Shown in pieces: positions 1 through 7,163 of a stretch of 64,000 nucleotides of DNA. The DNA is from Polyangiaceae bacterium (lineage in GTDB: Bacteria > Myxococcota_A > Polyangia > Polyangiales > Polyangiaceae), in the NCBI GenBank assembly GCA_020633235.1, contig JACKEA010000006.1:620001-684000 (forward strand), read 5' to 3'. The stretch's first letter is position 1; each line of letters opens with the position of its first letter. Below the pieces are notes generated by a model. The model was given only the letters and a program-made list of their open reading frames with translations, was not told where the DNA came from and ran no database searches. Both the position numbers and the translations under genes were made by a program.

Positions 1-457
1 ACAGCTGCTCACCGGTTTCGAACAAGCTCAGGCTCTTGGAGGTGCTCACTCCGAGGGCCTCGAGCATCTCCGTGGCGAGCACCTCTCGCACGCCGCCCTT
101 GAGCGTGAGTCGACCGTCACCTCCGCGGGAGTAGGGCGTGGTGCCGCTGCCCTTGGTGCCGAGATCGAGCCAGCGCCCCTGGTCGTCTTGAACCTGCCCG
201 AACAAGAAGCCGCGGCCGTCTCCCAGTGCCGGGTTGTACACGTCGAACTGATGACCGTGGTAGCGGAGCGCCAGCGGCTGTTCGAGGTTCTGCGGCAAGG
301 GCTCGAAGCGCGCAAAGTGCTTCTCGAAGTCGATGCCTTCGAGCCCAACGCGAGCGGCCCAGCGCCGGTTCTCGAAGCGCGAGACGTGCTTCGGAAAGGG
401 CGCGGGGGTGACGACGTCCCAGAAGCCGTCGTCCAGATCGCGAACCGGGATGCTCAC
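1..457 (-). CDS. selO: Protein adenylyltransferase SelO (YdiU/UPF0061), 3' end cut by window edge
   Basis: The reverse strand encodes about 152 residues of the SelO pseudokinase family, which transfers AMP from ATP to Ser/Thr/Tyr hydroxyls of proteins. The family N-terminal signature is clear: YHGHQFDVYNPALGDGRG, then LGTKGSGTTPYSRGGDGR and a conserved helix reading VREVLATEMLEALGV. The frame stays open to position 1, so only the N-terminal third is present and the catalytic centre lies outside. The start is a GTG at 457 that overlaps the stop of the upstream winged-helix gene in a GTGA tetranucleotide, which suggests translational coupling. Family identity is near certain; the start is well supported by the overlap. 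Confidence 0.9.
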   Translation of the reverse strand, partial: MSIPVRDLDDGFWDVVTPAPFPKHVSRFENRRWAARVGLEGIDFEKHFARFEPLPQNLEQPLALRYHGHQFDVYNPALGDGRGFLFGQVQDDQGRWLDLGTKGSGTTPYSRGGDGRLTLKGGVREVLATEMLEALGVSTSKSLSLFETGEQL

Positions 458-702
458 GCGGCCATTCTGCGTGCCGTCGCTCGCCCCTGCACGGCGACGG
501 CCACCGCCAGGCCGGGCAGGGTCAGCCGCAGCTCTTCTCGGTCGACCCAGCCGTTCACCTCGAGCTCGGCCAGCGCCCGCAGCAGGCGCTCCGGCGAAAG
601 CCCCGTGAGGGCCGACAGGCGCGGTCGGGTCACCGCCCGGTCCGCCTGAAGCAGCTCGAAAATTGCGGCCAATACCAGGGAATGAGTTATCTGGAGGTCC
701 AT
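454..702 (-). CDS. Small winged-helix DNA-binding protein upstream of selO
   Basis: An 82-residue protein that is almost entirely one winged-helix fold. Residues 7-55 look like the MarR/LexA type (VLAAIFELLQADRAVTR, then LSALTGLSPERLLRALAELE as the recognition region, then a wing GWVDREELRLTLPG). No effector domain is visible. ATG at 702 is preferred to longer in-frame upstream extensions because those residues do not resemble a fold. It overlaps selO by 4 bp and probably forms a two-gene operon with it, so it may regulate that operon. The function is inferred from fold resemblance only. Confidence 0.65.
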   Translation of the reverse strand: MDLQITHSLVLAAIFELLQADRAVTRPRLSALTGLSPERLLRALAELEVNGWVDREELRLTLPGLAVAVAVQGRATARRMAA

Positions 703-763
703 GCGCTGGTCATAGATCCAGCACTGAAAACCTGTCCAGTTTTCGGTTGCACTTCGATAAGCG

Positions 764-2374
764 TCATTGCGCCGTGAGCACCCGCTCGCCGAGCACGCTC
801 TGGTTGCCGTCGCCATCCTTCGCGACGACCCGGAGCAGGTGCGGGCAGCCGCCGAGGTTGCCCACGGCAACGTCGCCGGAATAACCGACGGCAGGGCAGC
901 CCGTGTACATCGGGTACACGGCGCACACGTCCGGCCGTTGCACGTTCACGGGCAGCGTCTTCACCACGGTGCCGTCGAGCTCTACGCTCACGGTGTCGAT
1001 CTTCTGGGTGTCCAGCACCCAACCGGCCACTTTCAAGCTCTGCCCCGTGGCGGTGTCCTTCGCCGGGGCGTCCACCACGCCGAAGGGAGGACGTTTGCCG
1101 AGCGCCGTTTCGAGCTCGCTCTTCACGGTGCCGTAGTTGCCGAGCGCGAGGTACGACAAACCCCGCACGGCTTTGCCGGCGCTGAGACCGAACTGCATCT
1201 GCGCTCGCACGTTGTGGAAGTACGGCGCGCTGGGAGGCCCGCCGCGCCAACCCTGGAACTTGTTGACCCCCTGATCCATTGCGATGGCAACGCCGTAGGT
1301 CTTGCCCGAGTCTTGCCAGGTGACCCACGGCCCGGGGGACGTGAAGTTGTCGTAGAAGAAGCCGTCGTTGCCGGGCGTGCTCAGGCTCACGGTCTGGCCG
1401 GCGGAGTTCAACAGCAGCGGCAAGTCCGGGCCGCCCTTGCCATTCGAGACGTACAGCGTGGGGAACTCCTGGCCGGTGACCGGATGGTTGATGGTCTCCT
1501 GGCTCGAGACCTCGGTGTCGACCTCCACCACGTGCTCCGACACGAAGCGGAAGCGCATGCGGTACTGCACGTTCACCGGCACGCCGTTCGCTCCGCAGGA
1601 GCTCTGGGTGCAGTCCTTCTTGTCCCAGTCCGGGTTCCACTGCAGCGGCTGCACCACCACCTCCAGGGCGTCGCCCGATTGGCCGTGGGACAGGACCTTT
1701 GCCCCGTGATTGCACTCGTCTCCGCCCTGCACCGGATTCCAGCCCAAGAAGGTGATGGAGTTGCCGCAGCTCGCGCTGGACGAGGCACAGGAGGCATTCC
1801 ACGCGCACGGCTGGCGGGCGCGCGTCGGATCGTAGATCGCGATCTGCAGCTCACGCCCCGTGTCGTTCGCGTCGATCACGTTGGAGCCGGCGTTGGCGCT
1901 GAGGCCGAAGAACACCACGGTGCCGCCCCAATCCAAGCGAGATCCGATGCGGGTGAGGTTCGTGGGACTCTTCAGGAACACGTCCGTGTGGCCACCGCTG
2001 GTCTTGGTCTCGATGCCGCCGAAGCCAGGGCTGGGCAGACGCAAGGTCCAAGGATCCACGTCGGCCTTGGCGGTCACCGGCGCGCAGCCGTCCGGCACGC
2101 TTCCGCCACCACCACCCGATCCCGAACTGCCCGCGCTCCCGGCAGTGCCTCCCGTTCCAGCGCTGCCCGCGGTCCCGGCGCTGCCCGCGGTCCCGGCGCT
2201 GCCCGCGGTCCCGGCGCTGCCCGCGGTCCCGGCGCTGCCCGCGGTCCCGGCGGTCCCGCCGCTGCTGGCGTCCACGCCTGAATCCGCCGTCACTCCGCCA
2301 CTCCTGGGGCTGCCTCCGGAAGAGGTGGAAGAGCACGCCGCCAGCACCAACGCCCACACGAATCCGTAGCGCAT
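764..2374 (-). CDS. Secreted lipoprotein with GTAGSA repeat linker and C-terminal Ig-like domain
   Basis: A 536-residue lipoprotein. MRYGFVWALVLAACSS gives a short signal peptide with lipobox LAAC. Residues about 35-80 are a Gly/Thr/Ala/Ser linker encoded by near-identical 18-bp units. Next comes a globular region of about 350 residues starting near CAPVTAKADVDPW and rich in Trp, Asp and aromatic residues. The end (VAGWVLDTQKIDTVSVELDG) resembles bacterial Ig-like domains. Many Cys residues suggest disulfides outside the cytoplasm. No catalytic motif is recognised. The start at 2374 is the only one that gives a signal peptide. Surface attachment is inferred; the function is unknown. Confidence 0.75.
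   Translation of the reverse strand: MRYGFVWALVLAACSSTSSGGSPRSGGVTADSGVDASSGGTAGTAGSAGTAGSAGTAGSAGTAGSAGTAGSAGTGGTAGSAGSSGSGGGGGSVPDGCAPVTAKADVDPWTLRLPSPGFGGIETKTSGGHTDVFLKSPTNLTRIGSRLDWGGTVVFFGLSANAGSNVIDANDTGRELQIAIYDPTRARQPCAWNASCASSSASCGNSITFLGWNPVQGGDECNHGAKVLSHGQSGDALEVVVQPLQWNPDWDKKDCTQSSCGANGVPVNVQYRMRFRFVSEHVVEVDTEVSSQETINHPVTGQEFPTLYVSNGKGGPDLPLLLNSAGQTVSLSTPGNDGFFYDNFTSPGPWVTWQDSGKTYGVAIAMDQGVNKFQGWRGGPPSAPYFHNVRAQMQFGLSAGKAVRGLSYLALGNYGTVKSELETALGKRPPFGVVDAPAKDTATGQSLKVAGWVLDTQKIDTVSVELDGTVVKTLPVNVQRPDVCAVYPMYTGCPAVGYSGDVAVGNLGGCPHLLRVVAKDGDGNQSVLGERVLTAQ
2155..2262 (-). repeat. Tandem 18-bp repeat encoding GTAGSA
   Basis: About five consecutive copies of an 18-bp unit (GCGCTGCCCGCGGTCCCG on the plus strand), with degenerate units at the edges. 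They lie inside the lipoprotein gene at 764-2374 and encode the flexible Gly-Thr-Ala-Gly-Ser-Ala linker behind the lipobox. The copies are identical at silent positions too, which suggests recent slippage or expansion. Confidence 0.9.
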
Positions 2375-2421
2375 GGCTGGGGATTGTCGGCCATCCCGCG
2401 CCGCCGCGCTACCCTGGCGAC

Positions 2422-3243
2422 GTGAAGCTTGCGCCCGTGATCGTGCTCGCCGCGCTGACCGCTTGCCACCGAAGCGGCGACGACAAGAAGCCTGCGCCGA
2501 CCCCTTCGGTGACCACCGTCCCGCAAGCTCCTCCCCTCGTCGTGGCGTCAGACCCGAGCCTCGAGCGCAAGCCCAAGATTGCGGTGTACGAACGAGACCC
2601 ATGGGCAATGGTGATCGGCTCGGAGGTTCCGGCGGTGGTCGTCTACGACGACGGCACGGTGATTCGGAAGCAGAGGGAGGGCCGCGTGGAAGCGCCGAAG
2701 GCATGGATCGATCGGGTCTCGTCCGAGCTCTTGCCGGTAGCGGAGCGGCAGAGCATCTACGGAGCCACCGACCAACCCACGACGACCATCGTGGTGGACA
2801 CGGGCAAGGGCTGGATCCTCCGGAGCGTGTACGGCATGGCACCGGGATGTCGGGCGAAGGGGCGCGACAAGGCCGCCGCCGGCTTTCAGTCCGCCTGTGA
2901 AGCGCTGCGAGATCTGAAGCTCTCGGGTGAGCACGCCTATCACCCGGAAACTCTGGAGGTGATGCTCTGGGGCTACGAGCATGCGCCGGGCGATCCCAAG
3001 CCCTGGCCCGCGTCCCTGCCCGAGCCGCCCAAGGTGGCACCTCCAGAATCTGGGACCGTGAAGCACCGCATCCCGGGGCGCTACCAGAGCGAGCTCGACG
3101 CCTTCTTGGGATCCTTGGCGTCGCGTCAGCCCGTGGGCTTCAATGGCCACAAGTGGTCCGTCGCTTATCGGGTCGCGGTACCCGGCGACGTGTATCTGTA
3201 CAAGGTGCAGCAGGAGCTGGGGCGTGCGCGGTCGAAACGTTGA
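2422..3243 (+). CDS. Hypothetical lipoprotein
   Basis: A 273-residue protein starting with GTG (MKLAPVIVLAALTACHRSGDDKK), which gives a signal peptide with lipobox LTAC. The body contains an imperfect pair of segments of about 100 residues with conserved Val/Tyr/Asp pattern (IAVYERDPWAMVIGSEVP) and a C-terminal segment that reads KWSVAYRVAVPGDVYLYKVQQ. I recognise no family or active site. It is divergent from the lipoprotein at 764-2374, with 47 bp between the two starts, so they may share a promoter region. Outer-membrane or periplasmic location is inferred from the lipobox. Confidence 0.7.
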   Translation: MKLAPVIVLAALTACHRSGDDKKPAPTPSVTTVPQAPPLVVASDPSLERKPKIAVYERDPWAMVIGSEVPAVVVYDDGTVIRKQREGRVEAPKAWIDRVSSELLPVAERQSIYGATDQPTTTIVVDTGKGWILRSVYGMAPGCRAKGRDKAAAGFQSACEALRDLKLSGEHAYHPETLEVMLWGYEHAPGDPKPWPASLPEPPKVAPPESGTVKHRIPGRYQSELDAFLGSLASRQPVGFNGHKWSVAYRVAVPGDVYLYKVQQELGRARSKR

Positions 3244-3244
3244 G

Positions 3245-3259
3245 TGTGCCACTGGCACA
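3245..3259. promoter_or_regulatory. Perfect dyad TGTGCCA-c-TGGCACA, possible activator site
   Basis: A 7-bp perfect inverted repeat around a single base, directly after the stop codon of the gene at 2422-3243. It lies about 88-102 bp upstream of the predicted +1 of the sigma-54-like promoter at 3321-3336, which is a typical distance for an enhancer-binding protein. It could instead be a short terminator stem, although a 1-nt loop makes that unlikely. Confidence 0.35.
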
Positions 3260-3320
3260 GCCCCGATCCTCGAGTCGGCCGCGCCGGACCAACACCCAAG
3301 AAATAGCGGGAAAACCGGGG

Positions 3321-3336
3321 TGGCACGGCGGCTGCA
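3321..3336 (+). promoter_or_regulatory. Sigma-54-like promoter upstream of the Cys-rich lipoprotein gene
   Basis: TGGCACGGCGGCTGCA matches the -24/-12 consensus TGGCACG-N4-TTGCA with one mismatch (C for T at the start of the -12 box) and keeps exact GG-N10-GC spacing. The predicted +1 is near 3347, only 3 nt before the ATG at 3350. Confidence 0.55.
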
Positions 3337-3349
3337 CAGCGGCCCTCTC

Positions 3350-4213
3350 ATGCGTTGGCTGATCTTGGGCGCGGCGGGCCTCGTGCTCGTCGGTTGTGGC
3401 GGCTCCACCAAAATCGACTTCCAGACGGGCGGCAGTGCGGGCGCGGGCAATGTCGGCGGCACGGGCAATACCGGCAACGTCGGCGGCACGGGCAATACCG
3501 GTAACGTCGGCGGCGGCGGCACGGGCGGCACCGGCAACGTCGGTGGTGGAGGCATGGCGGGGACCGGCAATGTCGGCGGCGGAGGCACCGGCGGCGCGAC
3601 GTTCTGTTGCGCAACGGACTCCGACTGCCCGCAGGCGGATCAGCCCGGCTTCGAGCTCGAGTGCATCAACGGCAGCTGCAAGCAGGTGCCGGCGCCAGGG
3701 TCGTGCTGGGCCGACAAGGACTGCGGCGGCGCGGCCTGCATCGGCGGCAGCGTGTGCCCCTGCGAGATGGACTGCTACCAGGGCGACACCCTGGGCAAGT
3801 GCGACGGCGCGCCGCAGTGCTGCTCCAAGGACACGGACTGCACCACGAAGCCGAACGTCCCGCTCACCTGCGTCGCGGGCAACTGCGAGCAGGTGCCTCC
3901 GTCCGGTCAGTGCTGGACGGATGCGGACTGCAACGGGGGAACCTGTGGGGGCGCGTGCATTTGTCCCTGCGGCGCCGTGTGCGCCTGCGGCGGGCAGATG
4001 GGTTGGTGCACCAGCGTGATCCCCGCCTGCTGCACCAGCAGCGCGGCCTGCGGCCCGGGCGCCGTGTGTGCAAACTCGGTGTGCAAGAAGTCCGAGCCCC
4101 CCTATTGCTGGGCGGACGAGGAATGTCCTGCGGGACAGAAGTGCGTGGGGGCCAACGTGTGTCCCTGCAACGCCTTGTGTGCCATTGCAGACAACCCCGG
4201 CAAGTGTCAGTGA
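3350..4213 (+). CDS. Cys-rich lipoprotein with GN/GT repeat linker
   Basis: A 287-residue lipoprotein. MRWLILGAAGLVLVGCGG carries the lipobox LVGC. Residues about 27-80 are a Gly-Asn-Thr-Val linker built from units such as GNTGNVGGT. The rest contains at least three Cys-rich modules of about 65 residues (CCATDSDC, CWADKDCGG, CPCEMDCYQG; CCSKDTDC, CWTDADCNGG, CICPCGAVC), typical of small disulfide-bonded extracellular modules of myxobacteria. Only this start gives a signal peptide. Its last 7 bp overlap the end of the convergent nucleotidase gene. A sigma-54-like promoter sits immediately upstream. It is probably a surface protein; the function is unknown. Confidence 0.75.
   Translation: MRWLILGAAGLVLVGCGGSTKIDFQTGGSAGAGNVGGTGNTGNVGGTGNTGNVGGGGTGGTGNVGGGGMAGTGNVGGGGTGGATFCCATDSDCPQADQPGFELECINGSCKQVPAPGSCWADKDCGGAACIGGSVCPCEMDCYQGDTLGKCDGAPQCCSKDTDCTTKPNVPLTCVAGNCEQVPPSGQCWTDADCNGGTCGGACICPCGAVCACGGQMGWCTSVIPACCTSSAACGPGAVCANSVCKKSEPPYCWADEECPAGQKCVGANVCPCNALCAIADNPGKCQ
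3438..3598 (+). repeat. Tandem repeat encoding GN/VGGTG linker
   Basis: Degenerate units of 9 to 27 bp (for example GGCACGGGCAATACCGGCAA) encode the flexible linker of the Cys-rich lipoprotein. The units are less uniform than the array at 2155-2262, so this one is probably older. Confidence 0.8.
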
Positions 4214-6192
4214 CAGGCCGGGAAGGCGCCGAAGCGCGCGGTCCTCGCGCTGGACTGTGAGTCATACAGCGCGGGGATCCCGCTGGGGAACGAGCGTAGC
4301 AAGGACATGAAAGCCTGCGCTTCCTTGATCTCGCGGTTCTCGGCGTCCTTCACTATTGCGTCGGCGCAGGTGGTGGGCTTGCCATCGGCGCCCAGCGGTG
4401 TGGCGCCCACGGCGTCGGCGAACTGGCAGATGTAGCTCGACGTCACGATGCTGATGGGCTCCTTGGGAGACACCGAAGGATCCGTACGATCCCAGATCAG
4501 GAGATCGTAGTCTTCCGTTCCGTTCGAGTGATCCGAGTCGATCCAGATCTTTTCGACGATGCCCTTGGAGGCGTCGAGAAGATCCGTCACCTGCTCCACC
4601 TTCGGGCGCGAGCAGTCGTACTCGACCATCACCCCGGCGGGGGCGAGGTCGAAGTCGCTGTTTTCGGGACCCCACGCGGCGGAGAACTCGAAGATGCCGC
4701 GCACGTAGAAGATCGAAAGCCGCGCCACCACCAGCGGGTAGCCCACGGTTCCGTCCAGCGGGCTCGCGCCCAGCGGCACCACGTCGAAGGCATCCGCAGC
4801 GCTGATCACGCCGGTCTTCCCTGCGCGCAGACGGCTGCGGATCACGCCGGCGGACTGCAGCCCCATCTGCACGGGCTCCACCGCGTCCATCGCCCTGAGC
4901 TGCGCGTCGGCGCTCAGGAACAGCACGGCGTGGGTGTCCCACACGTCGAAGCTGGTGCTGCCCAGCGGGCGGAAGTACAGGTCGCCGGGCTTGGCTGGGT
5001 CGTCCATCACGTCTGCGCCCTCCACGCGGGAGAGCAAGCCCTCGAGGTACGACTTGCCGTCCAACGTGCCCGCCTTCTCCAGCGACGCGAGCAGGGCGTC
5101 CACGTCCACTAGATCCGTGGACGGAACGAGGTGATCGTCGACTCCCACCATGGCGTGGCCGTCGGGCTGGTACACGGCGCCGCCGCTTCCGAGCTTCCAT
5201 TCCGCGCGCCCCACGGTTCCGCCGCGCGCCCCCCCGTTCAAGATCGCGACCTCGCGATCGGGGCCCTGCACCATGATCGCCTCGGCCTCGCTGTTGTGCG
5301 TGTGGCCGCTGACGATGGCGTCGATGCCCGCGACGTGCTCGGCGATCAGCGTGTCTTCGCCGTTGTCCGGTGCTGCCGGGTTCTGCACGCCGGCGTGGGA
5401 CAGCGCGACGACCAGATCCACCTTCGGCCGCAGCTCGTCCACCAGCGGCTGCAGCTCCGCGTACAGCTTGGGCAGCACGACGTCCGGGTCGTTCGATTGG
5501 TCCGCCTCCACGCCGAGCTCGGAGAACGCGACGGGGGCCTTGTTGGGCGCCACGTCGGAGGCGTTCACGCCGACGAAGCCGACGAAGCCGACGCGCACGC
5601 CTTCCGGCGTGGTCACGATGCGCGTGCGGTGCAGCATGGCGCCGTCCGTCGCATCTTCGCTGAAGTGCGCCGCGAGGGCGTCGTCCGCCGCGTCCGTGTC
5701 GGAGAAGTGGATGTTGCTCGCGACGATGGGCGGCGCGCCGCCCCCGGCCTTCGCTGCCGACAGCGACTCCGCCAGCGCGTCCGGACCGTAGTCGAACTCG
5801 TGGTTGCCCAACGTCGTCACGTCGTAGCCGAGCTTCACCATGGTGCCGTAGTCGATGCCGTCGGAGCGGAAGCCGACCACCGCGAGGGTGCCCATGGTGT
5901 TGTCCCCCGCGCTGACCGTGAGCACGCTCTTGCCCGCGGCCTGGGCCGCGCTCCGCTCGCTCTCGAACAGGGCCGCGCGCCGCGCGACGCCGCCGACCAG
6001 CTCGCCGCTCCCTTCCGTGGTCGCCAACGGATAGTCGTCCAGCTCCGGCGAGATCGCGAACAGCTGAGAGTGCTCGTCCGAGGTGTACAGCAGCACCAGG
6101 GACTTGGACTTCCCTTGGGTCACCTCCGGGTCGCTCGAGCACGCGAGTAGACCCAGAGCCAACACCACACCCGAAAACCGCGCCAAGGTCAT
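4207..6192 (-). CDS. 5'-nucleotidase/2',3'-cyclic phosphodiesterase-like lipoprotein
   Basis: A 661-residue exported metallophosphatase of the UshA/5'-nucleotidase family, which releases phosphate from nucleotides outside the cytoplasm. MTLARFSGVVLALGLLACSS gives a lipobox LLAC. Metallophosphatase motifs appear in order: YTSDEHSQ (D-x-H), SAGDNTMG (GD), TLGNHEFDYG (GNHEFD), a later His in ALSHAGVQ, and SGHTHN (GHTH). The second half (from about residue 390) matches the 5'-nucleotidase C-terminal substrate domain. The start at 6192 is the only one that gives a signal peptide. A sigma-54-like promoter abuts the ATG. The 3' end overlaps the convergent lipoprotein gene by 7 bp. Confidence 0.85.
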   Translation of the reverse strand: MTLARFSGVVLALGLLACSSDPEVTQGKSKSLVLLYTSDEHSQLFAISPELDDYPLATTEGSGELVGGVARRAALFESERSAAQAAGKSVLTVSAGDNTMGTLAVVGFRSDGIDYGTMVKLGYDVTTLGNHEFDYGPDALAESLSAAKAGGGAPPIVASNIHFSDTDAADDALAAHFSEDATDGAMLHRTRIVTTPEGVRVGFVGFVGVNASDVAPNKAPVAFSELGVEADQSNDPDVVLPKLYAELQPLVDELRPKVDLVVALSHAGVQNPAAPDNGEDTLIAEHVAGIDAIVSGHTHNSEAEAIMVQGPDREVAILNGGARGGTVGRAEWKLGSGGAVYQPDGHAMVGVDDHLVPSTDLVDVDALLASLEKAGTLDGKSYLEGLLSRVEGADVMDDPAKPGDLYFRPLGSTSFDVWDTHAVLFLSADAQLRAMDAVEPVQMGLQSAGVIRSRLRAGKTGVISAADAFDVVPLGASPLDGTVGYPLVVARLSIFYVRGIFEFSAAWGPENSDFDLAPAGVMVEYDCSRPKVEQVTDLLDASKGIVEKIWIDSDHSNGTEDYDLLIWDRTDPSVSPKEPISIVTSSYICQFADAVGATPLGADGKPTTCADAIVKDAENREIKEAQAFMSLLRSFPSGIPALYDSQSSARTARFGAFPACH

Positions 6193-6203
6193 GCTTCCGG
6201 CGC

Positions 6204-6219
6204 TGCAAGCCACGTGCCG
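6204..6219 (-). promoter_or_regulatory. Sigma-54-like promoter abutting the nucleotidase gene
   Basis: Read on the minus strand, CGGCACGTGGCTTGCA matches TGGCACG-N4-TTGCA with one mismatch (C for T at the first base) and exact GG-N10-GC spacing. The predicted +1 is at about 6193, one base before the ATG at 6192, so the transcript would be essentially leaderless. Confidence 0.5.
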
Positions 6220-6261
6220 TTCCAGATGCCGCGTTTCCCACGCCGCTTCGCGCAATGGCTG

Positions 6262-6345
6262 CGTTTGTTTGTTGGCTCGGCGCGGTTCCGTCCCGACGCG
6301 GATGGCGTTTTGACGGGGCTCGCGCCGCCCCGACAAAAGCAAACG
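6262..6345. terminator. Long inverted repeat of the dispersed intergenic family
   Basis: The left arm at 6262-6285 (core GTTGGCTCGGCGCGG) and the right arm at 6319-6345 (core CGCGCCGCCCCGACAAAAGC) form an imperfect inverted repeat. It begins directly after the stop codon of the minus-strand gene at 6347-7126 and so could act as its terminator. The arms are members of the repeat family also seen near 13539, 24038, 30892, 43853 and 44322. Confidence 0.5.
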
Positions 6346-6346
6346 C

Positions 6347-7126
6347 TCAGTGCTTCTTCGGCAGCTTCAGGCGGCCGCCGGTGGACTTGGTCGTCGGCTG
6401 CGGCGTGGGCGGCGGCGGCAGCGTGGGTTGCGACGTGGGCTGCGGCAGGGACGGCGTGGTGCTGGTCGGCTGCGGCGCGGTCGTGGTCGTCGGCTGCGGC
6501 GCGACGGTGGGCTGCGGCGTGGCGGTGACCGTCGGCTTGGGCTTGGAGGTGTACACCGTGGTCGCCTTGGGTGCGGGCGTCACGGCGACGGGCTGCTCCA
6601 CGGTCTCGGGGGGCGGCGTGTCCACCGTCTGCTCGACCGTCGCTTCCGGCTTCACCTCGGTGGTGGCCCCTGCCGGCAGATCCAACGACTGCGGCGGAGC
6701 TTCGTCGCTGCTGTCGCGCGATTGCACGATGAGCACCACGGCGATGATGCCGCCGAGCAGCGCGAGCAGTCCCACCAAGGACCCAATGAGCAGCCCCGAT
6801 CCGCCGCGCTTGCGCATTGCCGGCGGGGGCGGCGGGGGCAGCGCGATCCCCGGAGCCATGCCCGGCGCCATCATCGGCTGCGGCTGCGGCGCCATCGGCG
6901 GCATCGGGCGCTGCGGCGGCGGGAACGCCACGTCCATCAGCGGCGGCTCGCCGGGCATCGTCTTGCCCCCTTTGAGCCAGGGCGCGTCCGCGAGCTCGGC
7001 CTGCGCGCCGCCGTCGTCCGTGAGCGTCTTGGAAACGCTCGGCTTGGGGGCGGCCGTCATCTCCGCGGTGGGCTTGCCACCTTGGGGCAGCGCTTCCGTC
7101 TTGGGTTTGGGGGCGCCGTCGCTCAT
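6347..7126 (-). CDS. Pro-rich single-pass membrane protein
   Basis: A 259-residue protein with a Pro/Ala/Gln-rich cytosolic part (residues 1-105, with runs of MAPGMAPG and PPPPPP), basic residues MRKRGG, one transmembrane helix (LLIGSLVGLLALLGGIIAVVL, about residues 110-132) and a Thr/Pro-rich exported tail that ends KLPKKH. The layout copies the juxtamembrane and tail part of the myxobacterial Ser/Thr kinases in this window but lacks a kinase domain. A possible RBS (AGGAG) lies 10 nt upstream of the ATG. The function is unknown; it could be an adaptor or scaffold. Confidence 0.7.
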   Translation of the reverse strand: MSDGAPKPKTEALPQGGKPTAEMTAAPKPSVSKTLTDDGGAQAELADAPWLKGGKTMPGEPPLMDVAFPPPQRPMPPMAPQPQPMMAPGMAPGIALPPPPPPAMRKRGGSGLLIGSLVGLLALLGGIIAVVLIVQSRDSSDEAPPQSLDLPAGATTEVKPEATVEQTVDTPPPETVEQPVAVTPAPKATTVYTSKPKPTVTATPQPTVAPQPTTTTAPQPTSTTPSLPQPTSQPTLPPPPTPQPTTKSTGGRLKLPKKH

Positions 7127-7163
7127 GGCTACCGCTCCTGTATAGCAGCTGTGCGCGGGGGCG

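Noticed and set aside
767..2281. 504-codon plus-strand frame opposite the repeat lipoprotein
   Set aside because: Antisense to a gene with a clear signal peptide and lipobox; the repeat makes it GARGP-rich only by translation in another frame.
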